From positions 7,960,001 to 8,024,000 of the forward strand of contig CM050668.1 of assembly GCA_027574665.1 (NCBI GenBank): 64,000 bases of DNA, read 5' to 3'. This DNA is from Rhynochetos jubatus (lineage: Eukaryota > Chordata > Aves > Eurypygiformes > Rhynochetidae). The stretch's first letter is position 1; the number at the start of each line of letters is the position of its first letter. A program made the position numbers and the translations under genes. Under the pieces are notes generated by a model. That model ran no database searches. It was not told the origin of the DNA and was given only the letters and a program-made list of their open reading frames with translations. Positions 44,401-57,575 of the stretch are shown in pieces.

Positions 44401-45749
44401 AGTAACATTCCTGTAACATTAGGAAACAGAGCAGTCTGCTGCTCTCACTGTTCAGAAAGCTGTGCAAAAGGGGACAAGCAGCGTAAAGATGTCATTTATC
44501 AGTTTCTAGACCGTGCTAAAACCAGGAAGAGCTCGGAAGCTGGTCCAGTGCCCCGCTTTGGGTGTCCCAGTCCTCGCTACTCTGGAAGCACAGGGTTATT
44601 CCTGCAGGATGCCCTATTCCTTTCTTTGCTCTGCCACAAGGACAAGCCAAAGAGACCTACCACTGTGCTTCCCCCTGGGGGCGGGGGGACCCCACAAGGG
44701 CAGAAATAACTCCTTGGGGATGTTCCATGCAAATCATAACCTTCCAGAGAATACAAATACCCTTTCTGTTCTCAAGGAGCGCCACAGGCAGTTTGCAGCG
44801 GGGCGCGAGATGCTGCTGGGCAGGAAGTCCTTGGTGTCGGTCTGATTCCAGTGGCATGGAGCACTCCCACACCCAGGGACTTACCTAAGCACAATAGCCG
44901 GGTGAGATGAAAGCACACCGCTTGGCTTCGTGTTGGGAAACATGATGATTAGGTCCAAAAAGTTAATGCTTTTGAGCACAAGAGAAGAAAGATAATCCCA
45001 CAGCTCTGATTCAGCTGAAATCATCTCACATGCCAACGAGCTGGAGCTTGTCCTGGGAAGAGGTCGGTGAGCTCACAACCAAGCAGCTTTTGCAATTTTT
45101 TCCATTTACGCTAATGGTTTGGTCAGCAGCCACCCTCTTCAGAGGGCAATACCAGAGGTGACGGGTGCCAAAGGCAGACACAGAAGACACCCCTGCGAGC
45201 ACAAGTCGTGACATGAGGAGCACAATGCCTCCAGCATTGCGTCTGCCCCACAGCACACACTCTGGCTCAGTCTCAGGGGCAGGAGCCGACAGCAAGACAT
45301 CTCATCCAGTGGCACACAGGTGATTTTGAAACCAAAAACGTTCATTACCCAGTTCTACCTGGTTCAGATACCCAGTGCTACCAGCAAATGGTCCAGCAGG
45401 TTTCTCCAGGATCACAGTGGACCATCAAACCTTAAGTTTTATTGCTCTTCTTTGCGCATCGCAAATTTGCTCCTGATGGGATGCCCAGGCACCTCTGTGG
45501 CACCGGATCCACAGCTGGGGAACCTCACCATCCCTGTGTGCTGCTGTGTTTTTCACATTTTCTCCTACCAGAGCATGCAAAACTGAATTTTTCATTCCAA
45601 GCTCCCTCAACAGGGAAGCTGTGAAACCTGTCATCTCATTTTCCTATTTAGGTATTATCCCACTCACAAAACTGTCAAAAGAACATCGTTAGGTTCATAA
45701 ACTCAAGCGCTCTGCAGCGAGGAAATGACAGTTTGACATTTTATATATT

Positions 45750-45812
45750 TAACCTCAATGTTTCTGTGCCTCAGTTTCCTATCTATAAAAAGGGGACAAA
45801 ACCCCATTTCTT
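45750..45812 (+). mobile_element. MIR-like SINE core
   Basis: AACCTCAATGTTTCTGTGCC followed by TCAGTTTCCTATCTATAAAA and AGGGGACAA matches the most conserved MIR segment (AACCTCTCTGTGCCTCAGTTTCC-TCATCTGTAAAATGGGG). Confidence 0.65.
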
Positions 45813-46362
45813 CTAGATCGTGCTCTCAAGAAACAGCTGACCTGTTTAGCTGAGGTTTATACACATCTCACAACTGAAGCATTTCACATTTAATGCAAAA
45901 ATCAGCACTAGGCAGACAAGTAGCATGGGAAATTTCTGCCCAAAGAGGGAGTTTGGCAAAGATTTAAGTGTCTGAAAACAGGGTGAGAATGGAAGGAACT
46001 AGGAAGTTTTGCTCTGGCCTCTTTGAGCATCTTCATCGCCGAGGGAGGAAGCTGTTGGTGCTAGTGCTATTTTAGGGATATTAAGGTAGGTTTGAAAGGC
46101 AAAAGTCTCTCACTTTCCACTATCAAGACCATAGAAAAAGAAAACAAGAAGGAAGCAAGCAAGACAGCACTCCAAGGAAAAACAACACCGGGAGCTGTCA
46201 AAGTCTCCCTCCCTGACCTCTGGGCAGCTGGTGCTCATACAGCACCCAGCACAGACCGGCTCTCCCCAAATCCACACCTCCTAGGAGTGGTCCCCAATGC
46301 AGCCACCTTCCCCCATTTCTGACTTCAAATTTATCTTACACTAGTCCTTGTCTGCTGCTACA

Positions 46363-46398
46363 GATTTTCCTTCAATTACGGATTTTCCTTCAATTACG
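46363..46398. repeat. 18-bp tandem duplication
   Basis: GATTTTCCTTCAATTACG occurs twice in direct succession with no mismatch. A small recent duplication in the CASTOR2 upstream intron. Confidence 0.9.
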
Positions 46399-46629
46399 GA
46401 TTAATGAAACCTAAAAGGCTATTTATGGGTTTACATTAGAACCCAGTGCAATTTTCTCATGTTTTCCTGACAATTCAATTCAAACTCTCCCCAGTGTAAT
46501 GACCAGTTTGGATTTCAAACTATTCATGTGAATAGGACAAATTACATACACAGGGAATTACACATGGTGACCCCATGTCCCATGTCCATCTGATGGAAAC
46601 TACTGTTATTACTCATAAGCAAGGGAGTT

Positions 46630-46745
46630 CTCCAAGCCCTTTACTGGATGGGAATTATAAACATAGTCATCCCACCTTTATTTTATAAAAATTGAGAGAC
46701 TCAAAAACCTGCTTCCAAGAGCACTGAGGTCACCTGGGACAAGTC
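46630..46745 (-). mobile_element. MIR-like SINE relic
   Basis: CTCCAAGCCCTTTACTGG, then CATCCCACCTTTATTTTATA, AAAATTGAGAGACTC and GCACTGAGGTCACCTGGG follow the order of reverse-complement MIR. Divergence is high. Confidence 0.5.
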
Positions 46746-49257
46746 TTCAGGCCCCACTGTCAAAGAATGAGAAACAGCTCCTAACCAGAGACACCAAGTG
46801 ATTTGATACTGAATATTTCCAGCCACCTCGGGGATTACCGGAGACAGACTATGTCAGCTCAGCCAGATTCACCCAAGCATCACTGGCCCCATAAACAATT
46901 TGCAATGGGCACGTGAATATTTTGAATGTTCAAAACAGCTGGAAGCTTCTCACATAAAGTACGGACTCTTTCTCTCCAGCCCCATCCACTCTGCTGCACA
47001 ACCACCGTTTCTGCAGGCACTACCACCAAGCAGCTCTCTAGCAAGGCCTGTGTAAAAAGCCTGCAGGGAAGGGAGGGTACAGCGCTGCGCAGCTTCTCCA
47101 CCGTTATGTACCTGCCCACGTAGCTGCACCAAGTAGGAAAGTCTTTCTGACAGCGCCAGAGGTGTCACGCTCAAAGATGGAGAAGTCAGCATATTTTTAC
47201 CATTTACAGTTAGAAAAGGCATCCCAGGCACAACGCCCATGCCCCAGGATGATGGAGGAGGACAGCTTGTTGCTGCTTCCTCCTTGCCTGTCTGGGAACA
47301 CGTGCATGCCCTCCTCTGCAGATGCCAAAGGGATCCTCACCTCTGCTGCCACGGACACAGCCTGCGTAGCTACTGAGGAATGAGATGAGGTAGATGCGGA
47401 GGGGTGGCACCTTCCTGGAAAGTGCACCAGCTAGTTGGCTGAAAGCAGCAGAAGTGGCAATGTATTTACACTAGTCCCAGAGCTTGGGAAGGAGTACGTG
47501 CTAATGACAATTATTCTTTCTGCTCAGCATGTCCTCAACTGCGTTTGCACAGAGCAGAGATGACGCCATGTGGCTGACTGATCTATTTACACCTCTGGAG
47601 TCCCTTGCTCATCTCCATCCCTGTTTCCCAATTAAGGGTGCAGATAGAAACTTGGGCTAATTCCAGCAATCAAATACGCCTGGCACACCACTGGGACTGA
47701 AGAGACAAACCAGTGACTCTTACCCAATGCAAGCTGCTCAGGATCTCTCTACTGCCTGAACCGGGCAAGAGAGGAACCTGAAAAGCCCATTCCTGGGGAA
47801 AAGCTAAAATAGAGTGGATGTTGTTGCTGGAGCCTGTTGTGAATGCAAAAAGCCAGCAAGAGCCAGGTTAACACTGTCTGCTGTTTTTTCTGGCTTCAAG
47901 AACCAGGCTGTGCAGCTTGTGGGTCTCTGGCCTGGGCACGTTACATCTTCCTGGAAGGAAAAGGGCAGACAGCCCACAATGCACGTGAGAACACATCTGG
48001 TACAACCCAATGCTGCTTAGTCCAGGCTTGATCAGAACTGGAGTGCTCCATAGCCCGGCAAAGCTCAGCAGCTCTGCAGAGCCCCTCCAGCCGTGAGCCC
48101 ATGTCCCCCATCGTAACAAAGGTACCAATGTTGCAAAGACATCTCCTGCACCTGTAGAAGGCATAGCTGAGAGCTTGTAAATGATGTAATTCAAAGGTAA
48201 TTATGGCACCACATATAGGGAATAGAAAGTTTCTAGAAGATGTGCCTTCGCTGAGGGTATCCGCACCTCGGGGCTTTTGCTGGCTCCCCGGCTGGTCCTG
48301 GTCACTGACTCACCCGTAACTGCAAGGGTGATTTTAACACTTGGCTCATTTTGCAGGCATGGCCTCTGTCGGCATGGGCTGCACTTCTGCCACGTGCCCG
48401 GCATACAGATGTAGAAAGCAGAGCCAGAATTAAAGAGCAGCTGACCACTGAAGTGGTGAACAGAAAACACAGCAAAGTTCTCCCCCTGCACTCTACCTTG
48501 CTGGCTTTGACCTGAACGGTCTAGATGTCACCAGAGGCCTTTCCAAGTTGGAGAGGTGGGTCCCCTTCCTCCCTGCAGCACCCCGGGCCCGTGGACGAGG
48601 TGTCTGCACTCAGTTACAGCAGGAGCTGCCTACAGCAGAGTCCTCCAGCAGCACACAGCTCGCTTGTACAGCCATGCTCCTGGAGTTGGTGACTAGCCAA
48701 ATTGCCACTGAACAGCAAGCAAATATTTGCACAAGTTCATGGAAGCTTTTTATGCAAGAAAGGAGCAATGATATTTAAAACACGAATACAGTATGCTGCA
48801 GGTAGGAAGATTTTTGTAATTGAAACTGTGCTGAGGTGCTGGGGAGCCTACATAGTGCTAACTAAGAAAAATAAGTGAAATATGATTCTTCTGATTCCCA
48901 CTGCTTATTTCTCATTTAAATATAAGGGAATTAGAGTATATATCAACTACATGTTGGAAACTATTTACCGATTTCCCACATCACTTCAGCACTGGTGTTT
49001 CCTGGAGCAGCTAGTTCTCAAGATGAACACTCCTCTGGCTGCAGCAACAGCCTCTCTCTTTCTTCCAGAAATTTTTATACGCCTTGCCCAGCTGGCTGCT
49101 GGCTCAGGGGTAAGTAGAGCTGCAGGCTATTTCACAGACAGACACAGATCCCCTGACTACAGGGACGTTTGGGCAGCAGCAAGGGTTGCAGCATGGCAGA
49201 TGGATGCTGTGGGTCCAGCACAGAGGTCTGGCCCCAGCAGATATGGCTTACCCGCAT

Positions 49258-49337
49258 TACTCTGCCACCAGCCTGTGAGGTGACCTTGAGCATGTCACAT
49301 CCTCTCCCCTACCTGTGTTTCCTTTCCACATTAAGTA
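49258..49337 (+). mobile_element. MIR-like SINE relic
   Basis: TACTCTGCCACCAGCCTGTG, AGGTGACCTTGAGCATGTCA and CATCCTCTCCCCTACCTGTG followed by TTTCCTTTCCACATTAAG match MIR (CTCTGCCACTTACTAGCTGTG, TGACCTTGGGCAAGTCAC, CCTCTCTGTGCCTCAGTTTCC). Confidence 0.6.
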
Positions 49338-52069
49338 TTTGGATGCTGAAGTCCTTCTCTCTTGCAATACGTATGTGAAATATTGGCAGCACAGTGCACT
49401 GTGGTTCCTGGGTGTTACAGCAATAGCACCAAAAATAAGCTCAGGAGATGTGACTTGGCCACCCGTCCTCGTGCACTTAAAGGAAGCAGCTGCCTTTTGT
49501 TTTTCTCCTGGTATTTTCATTTCATGCAGTTCTCTCAAAGCCAACTGCGTCTGCAGCACCGTGGCACTCGGAGCCACCCCCAGCAGTGCCTGTGACACCA
49601 AGGTGTGGGGTCTCTGTGCCTCCCCTTTCACTCTGAAGTAGGAAAAACAGCAACAGCTGCAGGAATCCAAGCAGTTGCTTTTTTCTTTCTCCATTAGGCT
49701 CCAACCTACAACCAAAACAAGTGACTCCTCTGGTCTGCATCTGGAGAGCAGCTGGATCCCCTTGCATTAATGAAAGGCCAGGCTTTCCCAGGGGGGAAAG
49801 AATGTGTTTGTAATGCAAGCTCCCTTTGCAGGAGAGATCTTCAGCCATGTGGAGCACAATATATTTCTTTTAAAATCAGCAAATATTCCACCCAATCTCA
49901 GCTTCCCCATCTTCGAGCAAAGACTTAGCACCGCTGTGTCGACCCACCGGAGAGCTGAACTCCACAGCCACCGCGAGCTGCACTGCAGCCTTCCAGGGGC
50001 CACAGGCAGAGGCCAGAAATACTGCCCGGAGCATCTGCTTGTCCCACCCCAACCACCGATACACCCCAGCCGTGACATGTTCTGCTGCACATCTACCAGA
50101 CCTGCTGCAGCCCAAGCTGCTTCACCAGAGGCACCAGCACAGACCCCGAAGGGCCACGCGAACCCGTGCCCAACCCCCTCCCTTCCCTTGCTCTGAATTA
50201 GTACCTGATGGGCGTACGCACGGGGCTTTGCAGGGGTTTTGCTGCTATGACCGTTTTTCCCTGGCCTCCTGGAAGCCCCCATGCCGACTGTGATCCTCAG
50301 CCTGAGCCTGAAAAGAAGGTTGTGGCAGGAAGAAAAGCCCAGGAAGCTGTGTTCCCGGCGGGTGCAAGAGATGGATGTTCCTGGAAGCGCTGCTGTGGTA
50401 CCATGTCCTGCCACCACCTGAAGCACAGCGAGTCTCACGTGCATCCCGGTCACAGAGCCACAGACGTGGCCAAGGCAATGAAATGAATGAGAAAGGCCAT
50501 CTTCAACACTCGAGTGGCTCTCCGATATACAGCGGTGCTAGACCTTGACATGAAAATGTCCAGCTCTCCAGGTTCTGAAGCTGTTTTCCTAAATGCCCCG
50601 CTCCCCTTGTTCCAGTTAAAAGATGTGGAGTAGAAGAGATCTTTCGTGGAGATGTTCTGCATACACACCGCTGAGTCAGACCAGAGGCAGTTCTGACAGT
50701 GTCCAATGACAGACGATCACACTGGCCCATATTTTGGGTGTTCCCATCTCACTCTCGGACTACAGAATGGATCCAAAGCACCGCCCAAACAATTACCTCA
50801 GTTTAAAAGGGACTTCCAGGGCAGTCCAGGTATATCTGCGTGTTTGTGGGCAAACCAGCAAGAAACCTGGGAGTGCTGGCTACCCACCCCATCATCGCGA
50901 GGATGATACCCATTCTCCACTTGTCATCTGAGCCCATCGCCCCAAAAACCAAAGACCCTTCCCAGCTGCCAGCCATGCAGCCCTGCTGAGCTCTGCTCTG
51001 TCCCATCTCCTGCCAGTGCCAGGCACGCAGGCAACAGGATGGTGCTGGGAGAAGGATCTACAGCAGCTCAGTTTCCAGTTTGTGAGATTCTTTCCATCTG
51101 CCAGAGGGATGGGGTTTACCAGTCTGGGACTGCAAGTGGTGCAAACATCCCCCCCCACACCTGGTGACACACACACCTTAGAGTCATCCTCCACCTCTTA
51201 CCTAGCCTGCAGCACTTTGTAAAACTGGGTCTGAGCCACAGGCACCTTCTCTGACCCTGTAAAGAAGGGGCTACTTTCTGGAGGAAGACAGGTGTTATGT
51301 TGTATATCGCTTTTCAAAACCTGCTTATGATTCAGGGGTAGACAACTGCTGCTCATTCTACTTATACAGACAGAGTGGACACAAGGCTGCTCCCAGAAAC
51401 GGGATGCAAAGCTCATTCTGCGCTGTATTCACCGACACAGCTGTCCCGGAGGGGTGCACCCCACCAACACCGGGATGTGTGCTCCCCTTTGCCCACTGCC
51501 CTGCTCCCTGCCTAGAGCCGCTGGACCAACCTTGCCCTCTCCCCCGGACAGCAAAACACCCACTGATTTTATTTAAAAGGCACGAGAGCGAGTCCTCCAG
51601 GTAAATTGAACCTGCGCAAACTGGGGAGAGAACTGAATGCAGATGAGTATATTTTTGCATAGCCTCCTACCACCAGAGCACCGGTAGTTGCTAACATTAC
51701 ATCATCCCAACACCCCCGCCCCCTCCACGGATCAAACCCTGCAAAGGCACAACGTTTTCTGCTGACGGCTGCTGGAAGCAATAGCCAGAGGAGAATTAAC
51801 TCTTTGCTGTGCAGGATGCGTGCTGCCCGCTCCAGTGGCGAGCAGCTACCCAGCGCTGTTCTGCGGTTAGCTGTTAAAGAAAGGGATGTCTGAATCCTCA
51901 GAGATGAGCAACCCCAGCAACCTCTGCCTCAGGTATGTCCCTAACAGAACAAGTATTTACCTAAGAGAACAAAGAGTCAGAGTTGCTCCGAAATGTAGGA
52001 CAGGCCAGAGAAGCCACCTGATACCTCAAGGAACAGTTTTGGTAGAGGGATGTGACTGAGCAGGGCTTT

Positions 52070-52447
52070 CACAGAATCACGGAATGGTTTGGGTTGGAAG
52101 GGACCTTACAGACCATCTAGTTCCAGCCCCCCTGCCGTGGGCAGGGACACCCTCCACAGACCAGGTTGCTCCAAGCCTCATCCAGCCTGGCCTTGGACAC
52201 TTCCAGGGATGGGGCACCCACAGCTTCTCTGGGCAACCTGTCCCGGTGCCTCCCCACCCTCTCTGGGAAGAATTTCTTCCTGATGTTGAATCTCAATCTC
52301 CCTCTTTCAATTTAAACCTGTTACCCCTTGTCCTGTCACTCTCTGCTCTTGTAAAAAGTCCCCCCCAGGTACTGGAAGGTGCTATAAGGTCTCCCCAGAG
52401 CCTTCCCTTCTCCAGGCTGAACACCCCCAACTCTCCCAGCCTGTCTT
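52070..52447 (-). mobile_element. CR1 LINE 3' fragment
   Basis: On the + strand it starts CACAGAATCACGGAATGG and continues GTTGGAAGGGACCTTACAGA, CTGCCGTGGGCAGGGACACC, CCAGCCTGGCCTTGGACA, AAGAATTTCTTCCTGATG and CTTCTCCAGGCTGAAC, the reverse complement of the CR1 3' end. Intact 3' terminus, 5' truncated, relatively well preserved. Confidence 0.93.
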
Positions 52448-53898
52448 CAATTCCCACCCACAGACTTCAATTACACAAGAAACGGGTATTGTTAGTGTCA
52501 ATTTTCCTCAAGACCCACGTGGCCTGACGGAGCAGCCGCCGACTGAGACTCAGGCACAGGCATCTCATCGAGAGCAACACAAAAGCTTTTCTTTGCAGGA
52601 AATTAAAAACAAGGAAACAAACACCAGCGCTTGCGTAAGCCCCAGACTGGCTCAGACAGAAAATTACCACGAGACTGTTTGTGTTCCAGATCAATGGATC
52701 AGCTGCGGCACGGGGCAATTAGCACCTTGAAATTATTCAGCAAGCTGAGGGGTGGGAGTTTCAGGGGAGGGTGGTGAGGGAAGGGTTAGAGCAAGCAGGA
52801 ATAACAATAGATCTTTCTGGATATAAAAGTCAATGCTTGGCTCTGGCTGAGCCCAAGCTACAATATGAACATGGCTGTTGGATGCTTTTGCAACCCGGCA
52901 AAAGGGAGACAAGAGGGAGCTGGAAGGGCTGCTGACACTGCATCCTGGGAATGCGTGTGTGGTACGAACACGGAAAGCAGAGCACGTTTTTTCTGGCTGG
53001 GACTAAAGATACCTGCCCAGTTATACCACAAGCGTATTTTCTGCTATACCCAGCACTCCAAGCAAGGCAAAACTACTCTGTAGACAGACCCTAGCTGTGC
53101 TAGGTACGTGGAGGGGCACGAGGTGCAAACTGGACACAAGGCAAACACCTCAAGCAGGCATCAGCTCAGACAGGGCTCTGCCCAGGTCTGCGACGAGGCT
53201 CAGGACCAGCCCTTTTCAGAGCAGCGAGCATCCTCACGGGGGCCGCGTGGCCCTCTCCAACCACGCTCCTTGGCAGCACACACACCAGAAACCTTCGTTG
53301 TTGTGGATATTATGGAGATACTGGTCTAATTATTCCTGCCCTGGCAGAAATTGGAAAATCTCAGTATTTCCTATGTGCTGACATAACGCTCACATACACC
53401 TAAGAGGCTGTACTGCTGCTGTCAGAGGATGAGGAGGGAGGGAAGAAGGGTTGGCTGTGGCTGGCTGCAGTGTAACCTGTTTCCTGGCCCTTCTTTAAAC
53501 AAATCAAATCTCCAAACTCACCCAGGACAAATGAGACATTTGCTCTGATGGGCCATGTTCCCCAACCCACTGGGACCAACAGGAATCACTCCCTCTCCCT
53601 GTGACCTGCGGAAACACACGTGACCTTTGCTGTGGGACACGGGCTTTCTCCATCATTCCTGAACACCAAGCCACAAAAAAGCCAGATACCAAAACCACAG
53701 ATTAAAGCAACTACATGAGCCTTGCTCCTTTCTAACAGGTCTCCATGCTTCTATTATTAATCCGGGATGAAGAGAAAACCACCCCTGTCCAATCAGTTTT
53801 CTATTACCACGAATGCGGTTGTATCTAATCTGAACACGGGGAGGCCAAGGCAAGCCGAATGCAAAACTCTTGCAGCCACTGATGCTCTTAACACTTGG

Positions 53899-53980
53899 AA
53901 ATCATGCTAATCTGATAAGGCACTGACGGAATTATGCAAGTAAACAAAGCCGGCTGATAAGGACTATTAGAGATAGGGCA
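53899..53980. promoter_or_regulatory. Candidate enhancer: GATA/octamer/C-EBP/FOX motif cluster
   Basis: Within 80 bp: ATGCTAAT (octamer-like, 53904-53911), CTGATAAG (53912-53919), TTATGCAA (C/EBP-like, 53932-53939), GTAAACAA (forkhead, 53940-53947), CTGATAAG again (53954-53961) and AGATAG (53971-53976). The flanks have no repeats. Motif density suggests a regulatory element in the CASTOR2 upstream intron. Inferred from motifs only. Confidence 0.35.
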
Positions 53981-54639
53981 CACCACATATTTAGTGCTCG
54001 GAGGTAGTGATGGCCAGCACTGCAGCCGGCACGGGAAGCAAAGTCAGCCTGCCCCAACCTCTGATGGCTGTAGCCCATGACATGGAAAATTAAACCACAG
54101 GACGTGAGTGCTGCTGCTCACAGCTAGATTTTCCTGAGCATTAACATCTGATCACAGCACTTCCTTCACCAGGATGCAGGGATGCAGGAGGAGGGCATGC
54201 TCCAGGGATAAAAACGGCCAGGATATAAGGGTCAGCTACAAGTGAAGCAAGCGGGAGGCAGCAGGTTTTTCTTCTTGCCTCTACACAGTTGGTTGGTGTT
54301 TGGCAAAACCTGAGCCCTCTCTGCATTCCAGGTTGCTGGTAACACTTCAGCTTCATGCTTTGTGAAAATGATGCAGGAAGGCTGCAAACTGCTGCCCATC
54401 CTCCCGCCTCGCCGGCTTTGCTGGGAACTCACCTCCTATCTCCCTGCAGAGTCCTCCAGAAAAACACACCGCACAGTTGGTCTAAGGCCCAACTCCTAAA
54501 TCAACTTTCTAATTTAGGGACAATTTTTCAAAAGCCTCTCCTCACCCTGGGAGCCGCAGAGCCCGAAGCCGAGCAAGCACTGCTCTCAGCCCGGCAGCGC
54601 TGGTGCTGCTCGGGGGCTCGGCCCCTCAGGCTGCAAATC

Positions 54640-54786
54640 AAACCCCCACAGCAGAGCCACCCCACAGCAGAGCCACCCCCACAGCAGAGCCACCCCCACA
54701 GCAGAGCCACCCCCACAGCAGAGCCACCCCCACAGCAGAGCCACCCCCACAGCAGAGCCACCCCCACAGCAGAGCCACCCCCACGA
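54640..54786. repeat. 18-bp tandem repeat (CCCCCACAGCAGAGCCAC)n
   Basis: About eight near-identical 18-bp units; the first is one base shorter. The period is a multiple of three, so all six frames stay open through it, which explains the low-complexity open frames here (TAEPPP, QQSHPH, SRATP). No coding function is inferred. Confidence 0.95.
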
Positions 54787-54800
54787 AGTTCTGTCGCTAC

Positions 54801-54930
54801 CTCCTTCATCTCACTCCCCTTGTTTACATAATGGGGATACGAACCCCATAGTTTCAGGAATGCTGATGAGTGATTAATAGCTGCAAAGCATTTGGAAGGT
54901 AAAATGGTCTGGGTAATTATTACCCTGAGT
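54801..54930 (+). mobile_element. MIR-like SINE 3' part
   Basis: CTTGTTTACATAATGGGGAT, then ATGAGTGATTAATAGCTGCA and AAGCATTTGGAAGGTAAAAT resemble the MIR 3' half (CATCTGTAAAATGGGGATAA … GAGATTAAATGAG … TAAAGCGCTTTGGAA). It directly follows the 18-bp tandem array. Confidence 0.5.
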
Positions 54931-57365
54931 GACAAAGAACAAGACAGTTCAAGAGTACACACGGCTAGATTACAACATCACACTACAAGGGAGCACCCCA
55001 AATCTCCCAGCAATTCCTGCCCGAGGGATCCAGGCCCAATGCTCTATGTGGCAAGAGACGCTGTGGCATTTTCAACTCTTCTTCAGCATTTCATTCTGTT
55101 ATAATTATGATAATTGCCAGTGGAAAAGAAGATATATTAACGGGTTGAGGAGAAGGGGAAGACAGGCTCCAGGAGGGGCTCACACTGACAGGATGAGGCA
55201 GGAGTGGCTCTCCCACTGCTCCCTTTTCCCTGGTATCTGCTGTCTGGAGCATGATGTAATGGGCAATGCACCCAGCAAGCCTTGTCCCTGTCCCCTTGTA
55301 ATATGGGATCTTTCCCTGGAGCAGGAAAGAGTGAACAGGGACAGATACCTCTTCATTTCCCACTCACCCATTTCCACAATAATTGCAGGAATCTGAGATC
55401 CTTGAGAGCTTTTCCTCCTTCAGCAAATTGGGTTGAAACCAGCCAAGCCAAGAGCCTCATTCTCTGCGTATGTGCAAACCTGTTTCTTACAGAGCCCGCT
55501 GTTGTCCCTGAGACAGCCAGGCTTTCAGGTAATCCAGCGCTAAGTGCCACCGAAACAGCAGCATTAGTAGTAATTAAAAACGAGATGCTTTCCACACCAG
55601 GCTGTATACTTTGGAGGCAGCCAGTTCACCCAAACAGGATTATGACAGCTCAGGATTTTACTTCTTTATTTCCACTCCCTTAGCCATGAGATCAATGCAG
55701 CCAGCCTCAGAAGAAACAGGCACAAAATTCACTTACGCTGAGATGGGTCTGAAGCTGAAACGTATTTTTTCTCTATTTCTCCAGAACATTCAAGACAAAC
55801 ACGGAACAGGACTGACAGAGGAAAGCAAATAGCATTTAGTCACCCACACAGACCTCTAACAAGCACTTTACTGCACAAGTGAAAATCCCCTGCAAAAGCA
55901 GTTTAGTTCAGGGGAAGGAAACCTTCAGGAGAGTGGTAGGAGAACTCCCTGTCCGCTCATTTGTGGGAAATTAGAGGTAAAAACAAAACATACGAGGGAA
56001 ACCAGAATGGTTTGAGTGGGAAACCTCCAAACAGAGGAAGCAATTGGGCTGTGGTGGCCTGCTAGCACGTAAACATATAATGTGCTTGTGTGCATCTATA
56101 TACATACTCCTATATATAACACATAAGCACGCCACCTTCCGCACACACAGCAATGCTCTCCCCTCCCCACCAGCCCCATATTCAGTGAGTAGCAGGCTTG
56201 TAGGTCAGCAATTTGTCTTCAGGCCACACATGAGAGCTGGCATCAAAAGCATTTGTCCCCTTTTCGACCCCAGCGTGTTGGTTCATTCTATTTATGTATT
56301 TTTGATCTGTAACCCACGACAGAGGTTTTGGCACTGATGCTGGAAGGTCAGGGAGGGCCCACAGAAGAGCAAGTCCCAGGCACGAAGCCCTTGCAGAGCA
56401 TGATCCGTCAGCTGCCTCCGCCAGGAATTTGCTGTGTTCTAAATTCAAAGAATCTCTTTCAAAAACAAAAAACCCACTCAGGCCTCCACAGCATGGTAAA
56501 ATGGCATCCCAGAGCCGGTGGAATAGCACAGGGAGCATCCCACATTCAGATGGGGCAGCCAACCTACAGAGACACTTGGCCACAAGAACTGCGAGAAAGT
56601 CCTGGGGAGAGGGAAGGGATGGGGTGAGATGGTAACGGTGGATTCATGCTGGAGGAGAAATGCCCTCTGAGAGCAGACTCTACTCCTGCCCGGTACTAAG
56701 CATGTTGTGGGGCAGCTGGTTTATCAGCATTGCCGAGGGCAGGAGAAAGTGCCTGCAGGGCTGATGGGGAGCTAAAAACAATTCCCTGGATTTCCTTCTC
56801 CCACCAAGGACTATAAAAGACATTTCATGACTCCCACCCTACTTCCACTAGGTGCCAGTGAACATCCCTGGGCAATTTCTGGCACTGTCTTGTTGAAGGA
56901 TTCGGTAAGAGTCCAGGACACGTGCCAGGAAGGACAGGAGGTTCAGCCAGGAGGATGACTTTGGTCCTGAGCCCCTGTGAAACAGTCAGGTACAGCTGAG
57001 GCACAGGAGATGACTACATGAGAAAGAGCCAACTATATGAACAGTGTGGGGAAAAACATCCCAGCGCGAGGCTACCCAATGCACACGTTCTCTTCCTGAG
57101 TTCCCAAGCAAACTCCCCTGTATACACAATAGATGTCCTAGGAGAAGACAATGCGGGGGGAGGAGGGGAGCCGAAACGAGCTACAAGGCTGGGTTTTCCA
57201 ATGACAGACCACCACAAAATTTTGAAGGGATGGCACTTGGGAGATTCCAGCAGTCCTACTTCTAAAGTCCGAATTCCCACATGTCTGAAGAAGGTCTAGA
57301 AAGGAAGGTGAATAGAGGGGGTGGGAGCTCCCCCTTGCACAAGGCAGGCATGTATTTAAAGATGC

Positions 57366-57575
57366 ATAAAGAACATGAGGAAACCCTTCTTCCCTGTGAG
57401 GGTGACAGAGCTGGGTGACAGGCTGCCCAGAGAGGGGGGGGGAGTCTCCTCCCATGGAGACTTTCCAAAGGACCTGGACTTGTTCCTGTGTGATCTGCTC
57501 TGGGTGATCCTGCTCTGGCAGGGGGGTTGGAGTAGATGATCTCTAGAGGTCCCTTCCAACCCCTAACACTCTGTG
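57366..57575 (+). mobile_element. CR1 LINE 3' tail
   Basis: Contains CCTGTGAGGGTGACAGAGCT, ACAGGCTGCCCAGAGAGG, GGAGACTTTCCAAAGGACC, GGGGGGTTGGAGTAGATGAT and GGTCCCTTCCAACCC, ending ACTCTGTG. Only the last 210 bp of CR1 remain. Confidence 0.9.

Noticed and set aside
54355-54831. 158-codon frame with TAEPPPQQSHPH repeats
   Set aside because: Produced by the 18-bp tandem repeat, whose length is a multiple of three; no start context, splice partner or domain.
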